Assembly: GCF_001698815.1 (NCBI RefSeq)
Contig: NZ_LGSI01000074.1
Location: 45,923 to 109,922, forward strand
Direction of reading: 5' to 3'
Source of the DNA: Pseudomonas syringae
Lineage (GTDB): Bacteria > Pseudomonadota > Gammaproteobacteria > Pseudomonadales > Pseudomonadaceae
Length of the DNA stretch: 64,000 bases
In this document: in pieces, positions 49,651-58,823 of the stretch
Position numbering within the stretch: position 1 is the first letter of the stretch
Layout of the letters: the number at the start of each line of letters is the position of its first letter
Position numbers and translations under genes: made by a program
Notes under the pieces: model-generated
Databases searched by the model: none
Seen by the model: the letters and a program-made list of their open reading frames with translations, nothing else
What the model was told of the DNA's origin: nothing

Positions 49651-50130
49651 TTACCAGCTGCCGTCTTCCGCGTGCGGCAGGTTGAGCGTGCCGCTGTCAC
49701 TGAAGCGCATGGTGCCAAATACGCCGCCAGCCAGTTTGCCCCGCAGCGTATACGGCAGGTTATCCAGGCTCTGGGTTTGCGTCAGGCCAACTGCCTGGCG
49801 CAATGCGGCGAAGGCGGAAACGCTGACCGGAACCACCAGCACGGCTTCGGAGAAACGCCCGATGGTGCCTTGCTGATCGCTGACTCCCGATGCCAGCAGC
49901 TTGCCGTTGACGTCCAGGTCCAGCGCGACGCCGTTGTACTCGATAGCCGTTTCGTTGGGGTTCTGCAGGCGCAGCTTGACCGCCATGCGGACTTCAAGGC
50001 CTTGACCAGGCAAAGGCTCGATGCCCACCACGTTGATATTGAGCGGGTCACGATTGGGAAACAGCGCGCATGCCGAGACACCCAGCAGTAAAAGACTGAC
50101 CAGCAAGGTACGAAAGGGACGTAAGGGCAT
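49651..50130 (-). CDS. LEA type 2 (LEA14-like) lipoprotein
   Basis: The protein has 159 residues from the ATG at 50130. The lipobox LLLLGVSAC predicts lipidation near Cys19. The WHy/LEA14 domain includes INVVGIEPLPGQGLEVRMAV and LRLQNPNETAIEYNGVALDL, the typical LEA-2 N-P-N motif. These outer-envelope lipoproteins have ill-defined protective roles. Upstream in-frame starts precede the signal sequence and are rejected. Confidence 0.82.
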   Translation of the reverse strand: MPLRPFRTLLVSLLLLGVSACALFPNRDPLNINVVGIEPLPGQGLEVRMAVKLRLQNPNETAIEYNGVALDLDVNGKLLASGVSDQQGTIGRFSEAVLVVPVSVSAFAALRQAVGLTQTQSLDNLPYTLRGKLAGGVFGTMRFSDSGTLNLPHAEDGSW

Positions 50131-50258
50131 CCAGATGGCTCCAAGGGTGACAAGCAGGCGACGTTGCGTTACTCCGTCAGACCGCAATTGACCATAGAGA
50201 TTCGTTTTCCGCAGACATGGGCCGTATGCTGCGCAGATCGTAGCTTGGCGATCCCTGG

Positions 50259-51347
50259 ATGGATAACCTCAAAACTGCTCATGCATCCCCGTCTGTCGCG
50301 GTTGAAAAAGACAGTATTGCCATTGAGTTGGTGCGCGAGGCATTGCTGGAATGCGGCCTGAGCGCCCAGGCTCGGTCGCGCTTACTGGACACTGTCGGTA
50401 TCGCTGCGGATCTGTTGACCCGCGCAGGTTCACGAGTCCCGGCTACAGCCTATGCAGCGTTATGGCGAGCACTGGCGCAGGCCTGTGACGATGAGTTTTT
50501 CGGCATGGACGCCAGACGTCTACGCCAGGGCAGCCTGGAATTTCTGTGTCGTTCGTCCATGGCCCAGCTCACCGTCGCCGCCGGGCTTGAGTCGGGCTTG
50601 AGTTTTCTGTCCCTGATGCTGGAGCGGTTCGGCGCCCGTTTGATCCGCCAGCACAGCGTGGCAGAAATCGTCCTTGATGAAGGCGAAACCGCGCCGGGCA
50701 GGGCATTCAGCTACTTCACCTACTGGATGATCGTGCACGGCGTGGCCTGCTGGCTCAGCGGGCGGCGTATTCCTATCCTCGCCATCGAATTGCGCTGTAC
50801 GGCGCCAGCCTTCATCGACGACTACAAGGTGATGTTCGGTGAGAACCTGCGTTTCGAGCGGCCTTGTTCGCGAATGATCTTTGCCGCCGATTGCCTGGAT
50901 TTGCCAATCAAGCGCTCGGCCGCTGAGTTGCGGCGTTTCCTCGCCGGGGCGCCAGCCAACATCCTGGTCAAGTATCGCGACCCGCAGAGTGTGTCTATCC
51001 GGATTCGTCATGACTTGCACGAGCTGCCCGCCGAGCAATGGCCGGACACTGAAGCGCTGGCAAGGCACTTGGGCATGTCCGCATCGACCCTGCGTCGTCG
51101 TCTCGCTGACGAAGGCCACAGTTATCAAGGTCTTAAGGACAGCGTACGCAAAGAGCTGGCCATTCACTGGCTCGCCGAAGAGACGTTGAGCTTTGCCTCC
51201 ATCGCCACGCGCTTGGGGTTTGCCGACACCAGTTCCTTCTACAAGGCCTTCCGCAAATGGACCGGGTCCAATCCCGGTCACTACCGCAGCGTGATGCTTG
51301 GCTGCGAAGCCGTAGTCGCTATTGACCAAACCAGTCATCCAGACTGA
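50259..51347 (+). CDS. AraC-family transcriptional regulator (OruR-like)
   Basis: The protein has 362 residues. An N-terminal Arabinose_bd-type domain (about 25-215) is followed by the AraC HTH pair (about 260-345): TEALARHLGMSASTLRRRLA and the second helix in FASIATRLGFADTSSFYKAF, ending with the WTGSNPGHYR motif. It lies 81 bp upstream of the SDR/thiolase/hydratase operon in the same direction and probably regulates it. Confidence 0.85.
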   Translation: MDNLKTAHASPSVAVEKDSIAIELVREALLECGLSAQARSRLLDTVGIAADLLTRAGSRVPATAYAALWRALAQACDDEFFGMDARRLRQGSLEFLCRSSMAQLTVAAGLESGLSFLSLMLERFGARLIRQHSVAEIVLDEGETAPGRAFSYFTYWMIVHGVACWLSGRRIPILAIELRCTAPAFIDDYKVMFGENLRFERPCSRMIFAADCLDLPIKRSAAELRRFLAGAPANILVKYRDPQSVSIRIRHDLHELPAEQWPDTEALARHLGMSASTLRRRLADEGHSYQGLKDSVRKELAIHWLAEETLSFASIATRLGFADTSSFYKAFRKWTGSNPGHYRSVMLGCEAVVAIDQTSHPD

Positions 51348-51428
51348 ATGCTTTGACCATTGCCTGCGCCTGCTGACGGCGCGACTATTTCGGTTATTCC
51401 AAGAATAAAATCGAGATAGCGAGGTTTC

Positions 51429-52196
51429 ATGGACATTCAAGACAAGGCATTCATCGTCAGCGGCGGCGCATCCGGACTGGGCGCGGCGACCGCGCAGATG
51501 CTGATCGAGGCGGGCGCGCGGGTGATGCTGGTGGACCTCAATGCCGAGGCGCTGGCTGTGCAACGTGACAAACTCGGCGCGCGCGCCCACGCAGTGGTGG
51601 CCGATGTCAGCCGGGAAGATTCGGTCCAGGCAGCCATGGCTGCGGCGGTGGCGGCGTTCGGTGAGTTACACGGGCTGGTCAACTGCGCGGGAATTGTCGG
51701 TGCGCAAAAAATCCTCGGCAAGGAAGGCGTGCATGACCTGGAGAGCTTTCGTCGCGTCATCGACGTCAACCTGATCGGCAGCTTCAATCTGCTGCGCCTG
51801 GCTTCGGCGGTCATTGCCGAAAGCACGGCGAACGAGGGCGGCGAGCGCGGCGTGATCATCAATACCGCATCGGTGGCGGCCTATGACGGACAGATCGGTC
51901 AGGCCGCCTACGCGGCGTCCAAGGGCGCAATCGTCAGCATGACTCTGCCGGCAGCCCGGGAACTGGCACGCTTCGGCATTCGGGTCATGACGATTGCCCC
52001 CGGCATTTTCGAAACGCCGATGATGGCCGGCATGACCGCGCAAGTGCGCGATTCCCTCGCTGCGGGCGTGCCATTCCCGCCACGGCTGGGCAAGCCGGAC
52101 GAATATGCAGCGCTGGTGCGGCACATCATCGAAAACCCCATGCTCAACGGCGAGGTCATCCGCCTGGATGGCGCGCTGCGCATGGCCGCCAAATGA
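51429..52196 (+). CDS. SDR-family 3-hydroxyacyl-CoA dehydrogenase (type 2-like)
   Basis: The protein has 255 residues (RBS agcgaggtttc). The Rossmann motif is GGASGLGAATAQML (13-26) with Asp in VDLNAEA. NCAGIVG is the NAG motif, and the catalytic Ser/Tyr/Lys are in NTASVAAYDGQIGQAAYAASKG (Tyr-x3-Lys). It resembles human HSD10-type enzymes that oxidise short-chain 3-hydroxyacyl-CoA. First of a three-gene set with thiolase and enoyl-CoA hydratase. Confidence 0.87.
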   Translation: MDIQDKAFIVSGGASGLGAATAQMLIEAGARVMLVDLNAEALAVQRDKLGARAHAVVADVSREDSVQAAMAAAVAAFGELHGLVNCAGIVGAQKILGKEGVHDLESFRRVIDVNLIGSFNLLRLASAVIAESTANEGGERGVIINTASVAAYDGQIGQAAYAASKGAIVSMTLPAARELARFGIRVMTIAPGIFETPMMAGMTAQVRDSLAAGVPFPPRLGKPDEYAALVRHIIENPMLNGEVIRLDGALRMAAK

Positions 52197-52220
52197 GCAA
52201 TCAGACTCAGGAGTTTGATC

Positions 52221-53426
52221 ATGTCTATGAATAATCCCGCAACTCGTGATGATCCGGTGGTGATCGTCAGTGCGGTTCGTACGCCGATGGGCGGCTTTCA
52301 AGGTGATCTGCGCAGCATGACGGCCCCGCAACTGGGTGCTGTGGCCATTCGTGCGGTCGTCGAACGCGCCGGGCTGGCGTCGGCCGATGTCCAGCAGGTG
52401 CTGTTCGGTTGTGTGCTGTCTGCCGGGATCGGTCAAGCACCTGCGCGACAAGCCGCGTTGGGCGCCGGGCTGCCGACTTCGACCCTGTGCACCACCTTGA
52501 ACAAAATGTGCGGCTCCGGCATGCAGGCCGCGATTCTTGGCCATGACATGCTGTTGGCCGGCAGCGCCGAGGTCATCGTTGCCGGCGGCATGGAAAGCAT
52601 GTCCAACGCGCCGTATTTGCTGGATCGCGCCCGCAGCGGTTATCGCATGGGGCATGGTCAGGTGATCGATCACATGTTCTACGACGGACTGGAAGATGCT
52701 TATGAGCGCGGTCGGCTGATGGGCACTTTTGCTGAAGACTGCGCCGAGGCCAACGGCATCAGCCGTGAAGCCCAGGACTCCTTCGCCATTGCCTCGTTGA
52801 CTCGTGCCCAGGCGGCTGCCGATAACGGTTATTTCAACGCGGAAATCGTCCCCCTGCACGTGACGGCAGGCAAGGAGCAACGGGAAATCACCCAGGACGA
52901 ACAGCCGCCCAAAGCGCGTCCGGACAAGATTCCGACCCTTAAACCCGCGTTCCGCCCAGGTGGCAGCGTGACCGCGGCCAACTCCAGCTCGATCTCCGAT
53001 GGCGCAGCGGCATTGCTGTTGATGCGCCGCTCCGAGGCGCAACGTCGTGGCTTGCAGCCTTTGGCCGTGATCCATGGCCACGCGGCGTTTGCCGACGAGC
53101 CGGGGCTGTTCACCACCGCGCCGATTGGCGCCATCAAGGCATTGCTCAGCCGTACTGGATGGTCTTTGAGTGACGTCGACCTTTTTGAGATCAACGAAGC
53201 CTTTGCGGTGGTCACGCTGGTCGCCATGAGCCAGCTGGAGTTGCCTCATGAGAAGGTCAACGTGCATGGCGGCGCTTGCGCGCTGGGCCACCCCATTGGC
53301 GCGTCCGGTGCCCGCATCCTGGTCACTCTGATCAACGCCCTGAAGCAAAAGGGCTTGAAGCGGGGCGTAGCGGCGATTTGCATCGGTGGCGGCGAGGCGA
53401 CGGCCATGGCGATAGATGTTATATAA
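52221..53426 (+). CDS. Acetyl-CoA acetyltransferase / thiolase
   Basis: The protein has 401 residues from the ATG at 52221 (RBS caggagtttgatc). The acyl-enzyme Cys is in LNKMCGSGMQAA (near residue 96). The C-terminal catalytic motifs are NVHGGACALGHPIGASG (His) and ICIGGGEATAM (Cys). It cleaves or condenses 3-ketoacyl-CoA. 24 bp after the SDR gene. Its last codons run into AT-rich sequence. Confidence 0.92.
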   Translation: MSMNNPATRDDPVVIVSAVRTPMGGFQGDLRSMTAPQLGAVAIRAVVERAGLASADVQQVLFGCVLSAGIGQAPARQAALGAGLPTSTLCTTLNKMCGSGMQAAILGHDMLLAGSAEVIVAGGMESMSNAPYLLDRARSGYRMGHGQVIDHMFYDGLEDAYERGRLMGTFAEDCAEANGISREAQDSFAIASLTRAQAAADNGYFNAEIVPLHVTAGKEQREITQDEQPPKARPDKIPTLKPAFRPGGSVTAANSSSISDGAAALLLMRRSEAQRRGLQPLAVIHGHAAFADEPGLFTTAPIGAIKALLSRTGWSLSDVDLFEINEAFAVVTLVAMSQLELPHEKVNVHGGACALGHPIGASGARILVTLINALKQKGLKRGVAAICIGGGEATAMAIDVI

Positions 53427-53509
53427 AGTCATATAAATCATAAGCTTGCGTGATGTATTTGAAGTTATTTATGTAATTTGCCTAATTTTAATAAAATGGA
53501 TATATATCA
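53427..53509. other. AT-rich spacer before the enoyl-CoA hydratase
   Basis: Roughly three quarters A+T in a GC-rich region, with runs such as attttaataaaatggatata. No clear Shine-Dalgarno before the next ATG. It may contain a separate promoter. Confidence 0.5.
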
Positions 53510-54283
53510 ATGGCTTATGAAACTATCTTATTAGAGTCTCGAGGCAGGGTCGGTTTGATCACCCTGAACCGGCCGAACGCGCTGAACGCCCTCAATGCGC
53601 AGCTGATCAGTGAATTGAACCACGCGCTGGATGCGCTCGACAGTGACCGCAACATCGGCTGCATTGTGCTTACCGGCTCCGCCAAAGCATTTGCCGCAGG
53701 GGCTGACATCAAGGAAATGGCCGATCTGGTCTATCCGCAAATTTACCTCGACGACTTGTTCGCGCAAAGCGACCGGGTCGCGAACCGGCGCACGCCGATG
53801 ATTGCTGCAGTGGCGGGCTTTGCCCTGGGCGGCGGCTGCGAGCTGGCATTGATGTGCGATTTCATTCTGGCCGCAGATAACGCGCGCTTCGGTCAGCCGG
53901 AAATCAAACTGGGCGTATTGCCAGGCATGGGCGGCACCCAGCGCCTGACCCGTGCGGTGGGTAAGGCCAAGGCCATGGAAATGTGTCTGACCGGACGCCT
54001 GATTGATGCCGAGGAGGCCGAGCGTGCCGGGCTGGTGGCGCGCATCGTGCCCGCTGAGCAGTTATTGGACGAGGCCCTCAAGGTGGCGAGTTCCATCGCC
54101 GAAAAATCCTTGCCGATGGCGATGATGGTCAAGGAAAGCGTCAATCGGGCCTTTGAAGTGAGCCTCGCCGAAGGCATCCGTTTCGAGCGTCGGGTGTTCC
54201 ACGCGGCATTCGCAACGGAAGATCAGAAGGAAGGCATGGCGGCGTTTATCGAGAAGCGTGAGCCCCGTTTCAACGGACGTTAG
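53510..54283 (+). CDS. Enoyl-CoA hydratase/isomerase
   Basis: The protein has 257 residues of the crotonase fold. AFAAGADIKEM (oxyanion hole, about 61-71), GFALGGGCELALMCDFILA (second oxyanion Gly and catalytic Glu), and the second Glu in FGQPEIKLGVLPGMGGTQRL are all present, so it is an active hydratase. The first codons (ttattagag) are AT-rich, unlike the rest. It completes the short-chain beta-oxidation-like set with the SDR and thiolase. Confidence 0.9.
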   Translation: MAYETILLESRGRVGLITLNRPNALNALNAQLISELNHALDALDSDRNIGCIVLTGSAKAFAAGADIKEMADLVYPQIYLDDLFAQSDRVANRRTPMIAAVAGFALGGGCELALMCDFILAADNARFGQPEIKLGVLPGMGGTQRLTRAVGKAKAMEMCLTGRLIDAEEAERAGLVARIVPAEQLLDEALKVASSIAEKSLPMAMMVKESVNRAFEVSLAEGIRFERRVFHAAFATEDQKEGMAAFIEKREPRFNGR

Positions 54284-54299
54284 GGAAGATGGGTACCCG

Positions 54300-56345
54300 T
54301 CAGTCCTGTTCCATGAACGCGCGTAGCCTTTGCTCGCTCCAGTTCTGCGCGAAGTAGTCCTGCAGCGTGATGCAGCGGTCGGGATGCACCAGGCAAAGGT
54401 GCTTCGGGCTTCTGCAGTAGCGAGCAGAAAGCTCGCGCATCTGGGCGCAGGTCAGCCCGAGATAGCCTCGCTCGTCGGTTCTGCCTTCATAGAGAAAATG
54501 CCGGGGTTCGAGTCGCGGCAAGTGCGCCAGCCCTGGGATCGACATGAACACGATGTACCAGATTCGGTTTGCCAGTGGCGCGCCTTGCAGGCCGGGATGT
54601 TCGGTCAAACGCAAATCGTCTTCCCAGCGCAGCGTGTTTGGCGATCGGGCGGGCGCGACTTCGGGTAAAAGGCAAGGTTGCAGGGTGACTGTGCGCGGGC
54701 CAGTGATCGTGATTCCTGCGCTACTCAGCTCGAACGTCGCCTTCGCCGTGCTCAGCCGCAGGTCTTCCCGCGCTTCGAACAAAAGATCGTCCATGGAATT
54801 CAGATGAATGTTGGCGGGAGCTTTTTCCAGATGTATCCCGTTCAACAGGATTGCTGTTTCCGGACTTTCGGCCACCCGAGCTGCAGTTCTGTGTGCCAGG
54901 ACGCCGCAGATGACCGGCTTGTCTGGATCGCTGTCGAAATGCCGCACTAGCAACCGGTCACCAGCGGCCAGCTCACTGACTGACACCTCGGCGAGATCGG
55001 GGAGGTCTGCCAGAGCCCAGCAGGTGTGGTCCTCCGGTGAGGACGGCGCAATCTGCCAGTCGTAACGTACCGGAGCTCGCCACGCATTACCGGATCTGCC
55101 GAACTCGGCCGCATCAGCCATCAGCGTTACCTGCTGACCACCGCGTACGCCGGGTTTACGGTGGGTGCAGGAAGGACGAAATGTCATTGCCCAAGGCAGC
55201 ACGCAAAAGCCGGTGCGATAGCCATGCTCGAACGTCTCAAGCTCAGGCAGCCTCGACAGTTGAACGATCCACGGCGCCTGTTGCTCGTGCGCAGCAGTAA
55301 CGGCCGCGCCCAGAATTCCTGCCATGTCGTGAGGGTCGCAGCCCTCCAGAACCTGCGGCTGCTTGCCCCAATGGCGGACCTTGACCAGCAGCCATTGATC
55401 GTTGAACAACGTGACGGGGTGACCCAGAACCTGAATGATCTGGCCACTGGTCAGTGCGCAATGGCTGCTCCATCCACGGATATGACGTCGCTCGCAACGC
55501 AGGCGCTCCAGCGTACGAGCGCTTGTCTGTCGATGGTGGGCTTCCTCGTCTCCGGGTCTTGACGTGTCAGTTCCCGTGTCGAAAGGCTGATTGGTTGCAC
55601 CTTGCGCATCTGATTGCGCAGTGGTCAGCGATCTGGCGTCGCTGCTCCTGCAGCGGTGCCATACCGGATCATGGGTGTCAGTCCCGGCGTGCATGGTCAG
55701 GCGTTCGCTCAGGTAACCGATGGCCGGCTGGTTGTCGGTGCTTTCATCGCGCTGCAAGCGTATCGCGCTCTGCCGCTCCGGGAAGCTGGCCGGGTCGTCG
55801 GCAAATATAAGCTGGTGCCCGGTCGGGCTGTGCTCAAACCGAAAATGAATGCCTTCCTCTTCGCAGAGCCTTTGCAGCAGGTGCAAGTCGGTTTCGTCGT
55901 ACTGCACACACCAGTCGCGTGGCGGATACACGCCAACTGGTTGCTCGAAACGGTAGCTATCCTGGTTCAGGCCATGGTTTTCCAGCAATTGGATGATCAA
56001 CTGCGGCACGCTTAGACCTGTGAATACGCGGCGCTGACGGGCTTGCTCCAGATTGAGCAGACTTGGCGCCAGGCTAATTCGATACAGGCTCAGGCATGTT
56101 CCGGCATAGAGTTGCCTGGCGCCGTCGACCAGGCCATGAACCCCTGCGTGCTCGACACCAAAGGCCAGCCAGGCGGCGGTGCCTGTAAGACTGTCCATAT
56201 CCAGATGCGGGTTGCTGCTGATCAGATCAACGTCAAAGCGATATGGCTCGTTCAGGGCGTCGTGGCCGGTGAAGCTGAGGACGCGCAGGTCCATCGGGCT
56301 GCCGGTGAGGTTCAGCGTTATCGGCATTTGCTTGTCTTCGAACAT
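54300..56345 (-). CDS. Divergent VgrG-like type VI secretion spike protein (solitary)
   Basis: The protein has 681 residues from the ATG at 56345 (RBS gggagcg). The gp27-like N-terminal domain is clear (LNLTGSPMDLRVLSFTGHDAL, RVFTGLSVPQLIIQLLENHG, CVQYDETDLHLLQRLCEEEG, FRFEHSPTGHQLIFADD). The gp5/OB region is reduced to HFDSDPDKPVICGVLAH, and the usual GPRVG-type motif before it is missing. The C-terminal 90 residues hold LYEGRTDERGYLGLT, a G-x-TD-x-x-G extension seen on some VgrG/PAAR proteins. No hcp, tssA-M, chaperone or effector gene is nearby. It may be an orphan spike used by a system elsewhere, or a decaying one. Confidence 0.8.
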   Translation of the reverse strand: MFEDKQMPITLNLTGSPMDLRVLSFTGHDALNEPYRFDVDLISSNPHLDMDSLTGTAAWLAFGVEHAGVHGLVDGARQLYAGTCLSLYRISLAPSLLNLEQARQRRVFTGLSVPQLIIQLLENHGLNQDSYRFEQPVGVYPPRDWCVQYDETDLHLLQRLCEEEGIHFRFEHSPTGHQLIFADDPASFPERQSAIRLQRDESTDNQPAIGYLSERLTMHAGTDTHDPVWHRCRSSDARSLTTAQSDAQGATNQPFDTGTDTSRPGDEEAHHRQTSARTLERLRCERRHIRGWSSHCALTSGQIIQVLGHPVTLFNDQWLLVKVRHWGKQPQVLEGCDPHDMAGILGAAVTAAHEQQAPWIVQLSRLPELETFEHGYRTGFCVLPWAMTFRPSCTHRKPGVRGGQQVTLMADAAEFGRSGNAWRAPVRYDWQIAPSSPEDHTCWALADLPDLAEVSVSELAAGDRLLVRHFDSDPDKPVICGVLAHRTAARVAESPETAILLNGIHLEKAPANIHLNSMDDLLFEAREDLRLSTAKATFELSSAGITITGPRTVTLQPCLLPEVAPARSPNTLRWEDDLRLTEHPGLQGAPLANRIWYIVFMSIPGLAHLPRLEPRHFLYEGRTDERGYLGLTCAQMRELSARYCRSPKHLCLVHPDRCITLQDYFAQNWSEQRLRAFMEQD

Positions 56346-56691
56346 CCACAGCGCTCCCAGCTTGAAATTCAGGGTGCAGAGGGTACGAAATGCCAAGGTC
56401 AATGGGCATCGCTTAGGCTTTTTTCGGAAAGGGACTACAAGCTAAAGGGTAATATCGGTGATTGGCTTCAAGGTGTTTCCGCGGCATTAGCAGCTTGGCT
56501 ACGATCAATGGCGCGACAGCAGGGGTTTCATCTGGCGCCATCGCGTATAAAATGCGCCGGGCGTCGTTCATCAGTCACGACGCATTTCATTCGGTTAGCC
56601 AATTTTTCAGCGTTTTGCCCCAGCCATCGTCGGTGTTTTGTAGCGATAGTGGCTGTGATGGGCAGGGCGCAATCGGATCAAGAGAGCAAGC

Positions 56692-57396
56692 ATGGGCGCA
56701 CAGTGGAAGGTCAAGCATAAAGAAGCAGCATCCAATGCCAAGGGTCGTATTTTTGGCAAGCTGTCCAAGGAAATCATGATTGCTGCACGCGCCGGCGCTG
56801 ATCCGGACATGAACCCGCGTCTGCGTCTGGTGGTCGAGCAGGCGAAAAAAGCCTCGATGCCCCGCGAAACCCTGGAGCGCGCAATCAAGAAAGGCGCCGG
56901 TCTGCTCGGCGAGAACGTCACGTTCGAACGCCTGACCTACGAAGGTTTCGCGCCTCACCGCGTCCCGGTGATCGTCGAATGCCTGACCGACAACATCAAT
57001 CGCACCGTCTCGGAAATTCGCGTGCTGTTCCGCAAGGGCCAGCTTGGCGCCGCGGGTTCGGTTTCCTGGGATTTCAACTATCAGGGCATGATTGAAGCCG
57101 TCCCTGCCAGCCCGGATGCCGATGCTGACGAAGCCGCCATCGAAGCGGGCGCGCAGGATTGCGAGCCGGGTGAAGAGGGGGCGACGCTGTTTCTCACCGA
57201 ACCGACCGACATGGACGCTGTGTGCAAAAAGCTGCCTGAGTTCGGGTTTACCGTGCAGTCCGCGCAGTTGGGCTACCGCCCGAAAAGCACCGTGGACGGC
57301 CTGACCGATGAGCAAATGGCCGAAGTCGAAGCCTTCCTTGAAGCCATCGACAACAATGACGATGTGCAGAACGTTTATGTAGGGTTGGCGGGGTAA
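56692..57396 (+). CDS. YebC/PmpR-family protein (YeeN type)
   Basis: The protein has 234 residues. It starts MGAQWKVKHKEAASNAKGRI, the YeeN/YebC2 variant of the MAGHSKWANIKHRK start of canonical YebC. Family blocks include ARAGADPDMNPRLRLVVEQAKK, MPRETLERAIKKGAG and YEGFAPHRVPVIVECLTDN. YebC proteins bind DNA and, in the YebC2 group, ribosomes at proline stalls. Either role is possible. Monocistronic. Confidence 0.9.
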   Translation: MGAQWKVKHKEAASNAKGRIFGKLSKEIMIAARAGADPDMNPRLRLVVEQAKKASMPRETLERAIKKGAGLLGENVTFERLTYEGFAPHRVPVIVECLTDNINRTVSEIRVLFRKGQLGAAGSVSWDFNYQGMIEAVPASPDADADEAAIEAGAQDCEPGEEGATLFLTEPTDMDAVCKKLPEFGFTVQSAQLGYRPKSTVDGLTDEQMAEVEAFLEAIDNNDDVQNVYVGLAG

Positions 57397-57417
57397 GCAG
57401 CGGTAAACAGAGAGCCT

Positions 57418-57520
57418 GTTGGAGCGAGCGGGCGGCGTTCCGACTTGCCCGCGAATCGGTATTCCAGTCGACATATCTATTGCCTGAACTGATGCCTTCG
57501 CGGGCAAGCCTCGCTCCAAC
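57418..57520. repeat. REPIN (extended arm type)
   Basis: gttggagcgagcgggcggcg then ttccgacttgcccgcgaat pairs with ttcgcgggcaagcctcgctccaac. It sits between two convergent genes. Confidence 0.85.
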
Positions 57521-57530
57521 GAGTTTGTAT

Positions 57531-58820
57531 TTACACCTGCAACAGCCGCTCAACCTCGCCCAGCATTGGCCTTGCGCCAATCTCCGGTTGCACACACCGA
57601 GCCTGCACCTGACGCAACGCCGTCATCTGCGACCCCTCGGCGTCACAGCGCTCCAGCAACTCCCCCAGTAAAATCCCGAACGCCCGTGTTTCAATGCGCT
57701 CCAGCGCCTCTCCCAAGGCAGCTGTCGGATGAAACGACGCTGCGCCGAAATCCCCCAGCAGGCAGGTGCCGTCGGGTTCCCACAGAATGTTGTGTCCGTA
57801 CAGATCGCCGTGAGTCATGCCGCACGCGTGCAAGTGGGCGGTAACTGACGCGATGCCTTGGGCGATACGCACAACCACTGGCAAGGACAGGCGCAGATCT
57901 GCTGGATAGATGTCTCGCGTGCAGGATTCCAGGCTCGGTGGTCCTGCCAGATTGGCAAAGCTCGGCGCAATCAGTTGCATCACCAGACCTGCCTGAGCCT
58001 GAGGATGGTCAAGGATCTGGCCTTCGATGCCGATCAGGTTGGGATGATTGCCGGCAGCAATACACGCCGCCATTTCATTGAGCGGCGAGCCATCGGAAGT
58101 CACGCTGCCTTTATAAAGTTTGAGTGCGACGGCCTTGTCAGGCTGTTCCGGGCTTTGCCAGCGCGCCTGCTGGATGATGCCGGAGGCGCCTTCGCCCAAC
58201 TGCTGTTGAACATGCAGCTCCCGCCAGGGAATCTGCCGCACAGCGGCTTGTTCGTGTTCGGTACATAGCGGATTGCCAGCGTAAGCCAGCCAGGCCAGTG
58301 AAGGCAGTTCCAGCAGCCATGCGGGCAACTCCGTAAGCTGATTGGCGGCAATACGGATCAGCTCCAGTCGTTCGCAGCGGGCCAGGCTGGCGGGCAGCGA
58401 CTGCAACTGATTGCCGGCGAGCATCAGCTTTTGCAGTGCCGGACAATCGCCCAGCGCGTCGGGCAGATGCTGAATCCGGTTGTCGGTCAGGATCAGCCAG
58501 CGCAACTGCGGCGGCAGCGCCTGAGCCGGGACATGCTGGATCTGGTTGGCCTTGAAACCGACGATCTGCAGTTCGCGGCACTGGCCGATGCAGTCAGGCA
58601 GCTCGGTGAACAGGTTGTCCGAGCCGAACAACACGCGCAGGCGCTTCAGGCGATGCAGGTCATCAGGCAAGTGCTGCAAGGCATTGCCGCTGAGATTGAG
58701 GACTTCCAGCGAGTCGGCCAGCGCGAAGATTTCCTTCGGGAACTCGGTCAGGCCGCAGGACAGATCCAGTCGTTTGATGCCGGCCAGTTTGCCAGCGCGC
58801 AGCTCTTCGAGGCTGTGCAT
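57531..58820 (-). CDS. Leucine-rich-repeat protein kinase
   Basis: The protein has 429 residues. Residues 14-185 contain about seven LRRs of the LxxLPxxLxxLxxL type (for example LEVLNLSGNALQHLPDDLHR). Residues 205-429 are a Ser/Thr-kinase-like domain: glycine loop LGEGASGII, a candidate ATP lysine in VALKLYKG, catalytic loop GMTHGDLYGHNILW (HGD in place of HRD), and metal motif LLGDFGAASF. No membrane segment or secretion signal, so it is probably cytosolic. Target unknown. This domain fusion recurs in Pseudomonas but is functionally obscure. Confidence 0.87.
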   Translation of the reverse strand: MHSLEELRAGKLAGIKRLDLSCGLTEFPKEIFALADSLEVLNLSGNALQHLPDDLHRLKRLRVLFGSDNLFTELPDCIGQCRELQIVGFKANQIQHVPAQALPPQLRWLILTDNRIQHLPDALGDCPALQKLMLAGNQLQSLPASLARCERLELIRIAANQLTELPAWLLELPSLAWLAYAGNPLCTEHEQAAVRQIPWRELHVQQQLGEGASGIIQQARWQSPEQPDKAVALKLYKGSVTSDGSPLNEMAACIAAGNHPNLIGIEGQILDHPQAQAGLVMQLIAPSFANLAGPPSLESCTRDIYPADLRLSLPVVVRIAQGIASVTAHLHACGMTHGDLYGHNILWEPDGTCLLGDFGAASFHPTAALGEALERIETRAFGILLGELLERCDAEGSQMTALRQVQARCVQPEIGARPMLGEVERLLQV

Positions 58821-58823
58821 GGA

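Noticed and set aside
51666..53441. 591-codon open frame on the minus strand
   Set aside because: Antisense to the SDR and thiolase genes, whose catalytic motifs are intact. No recognisable domain.
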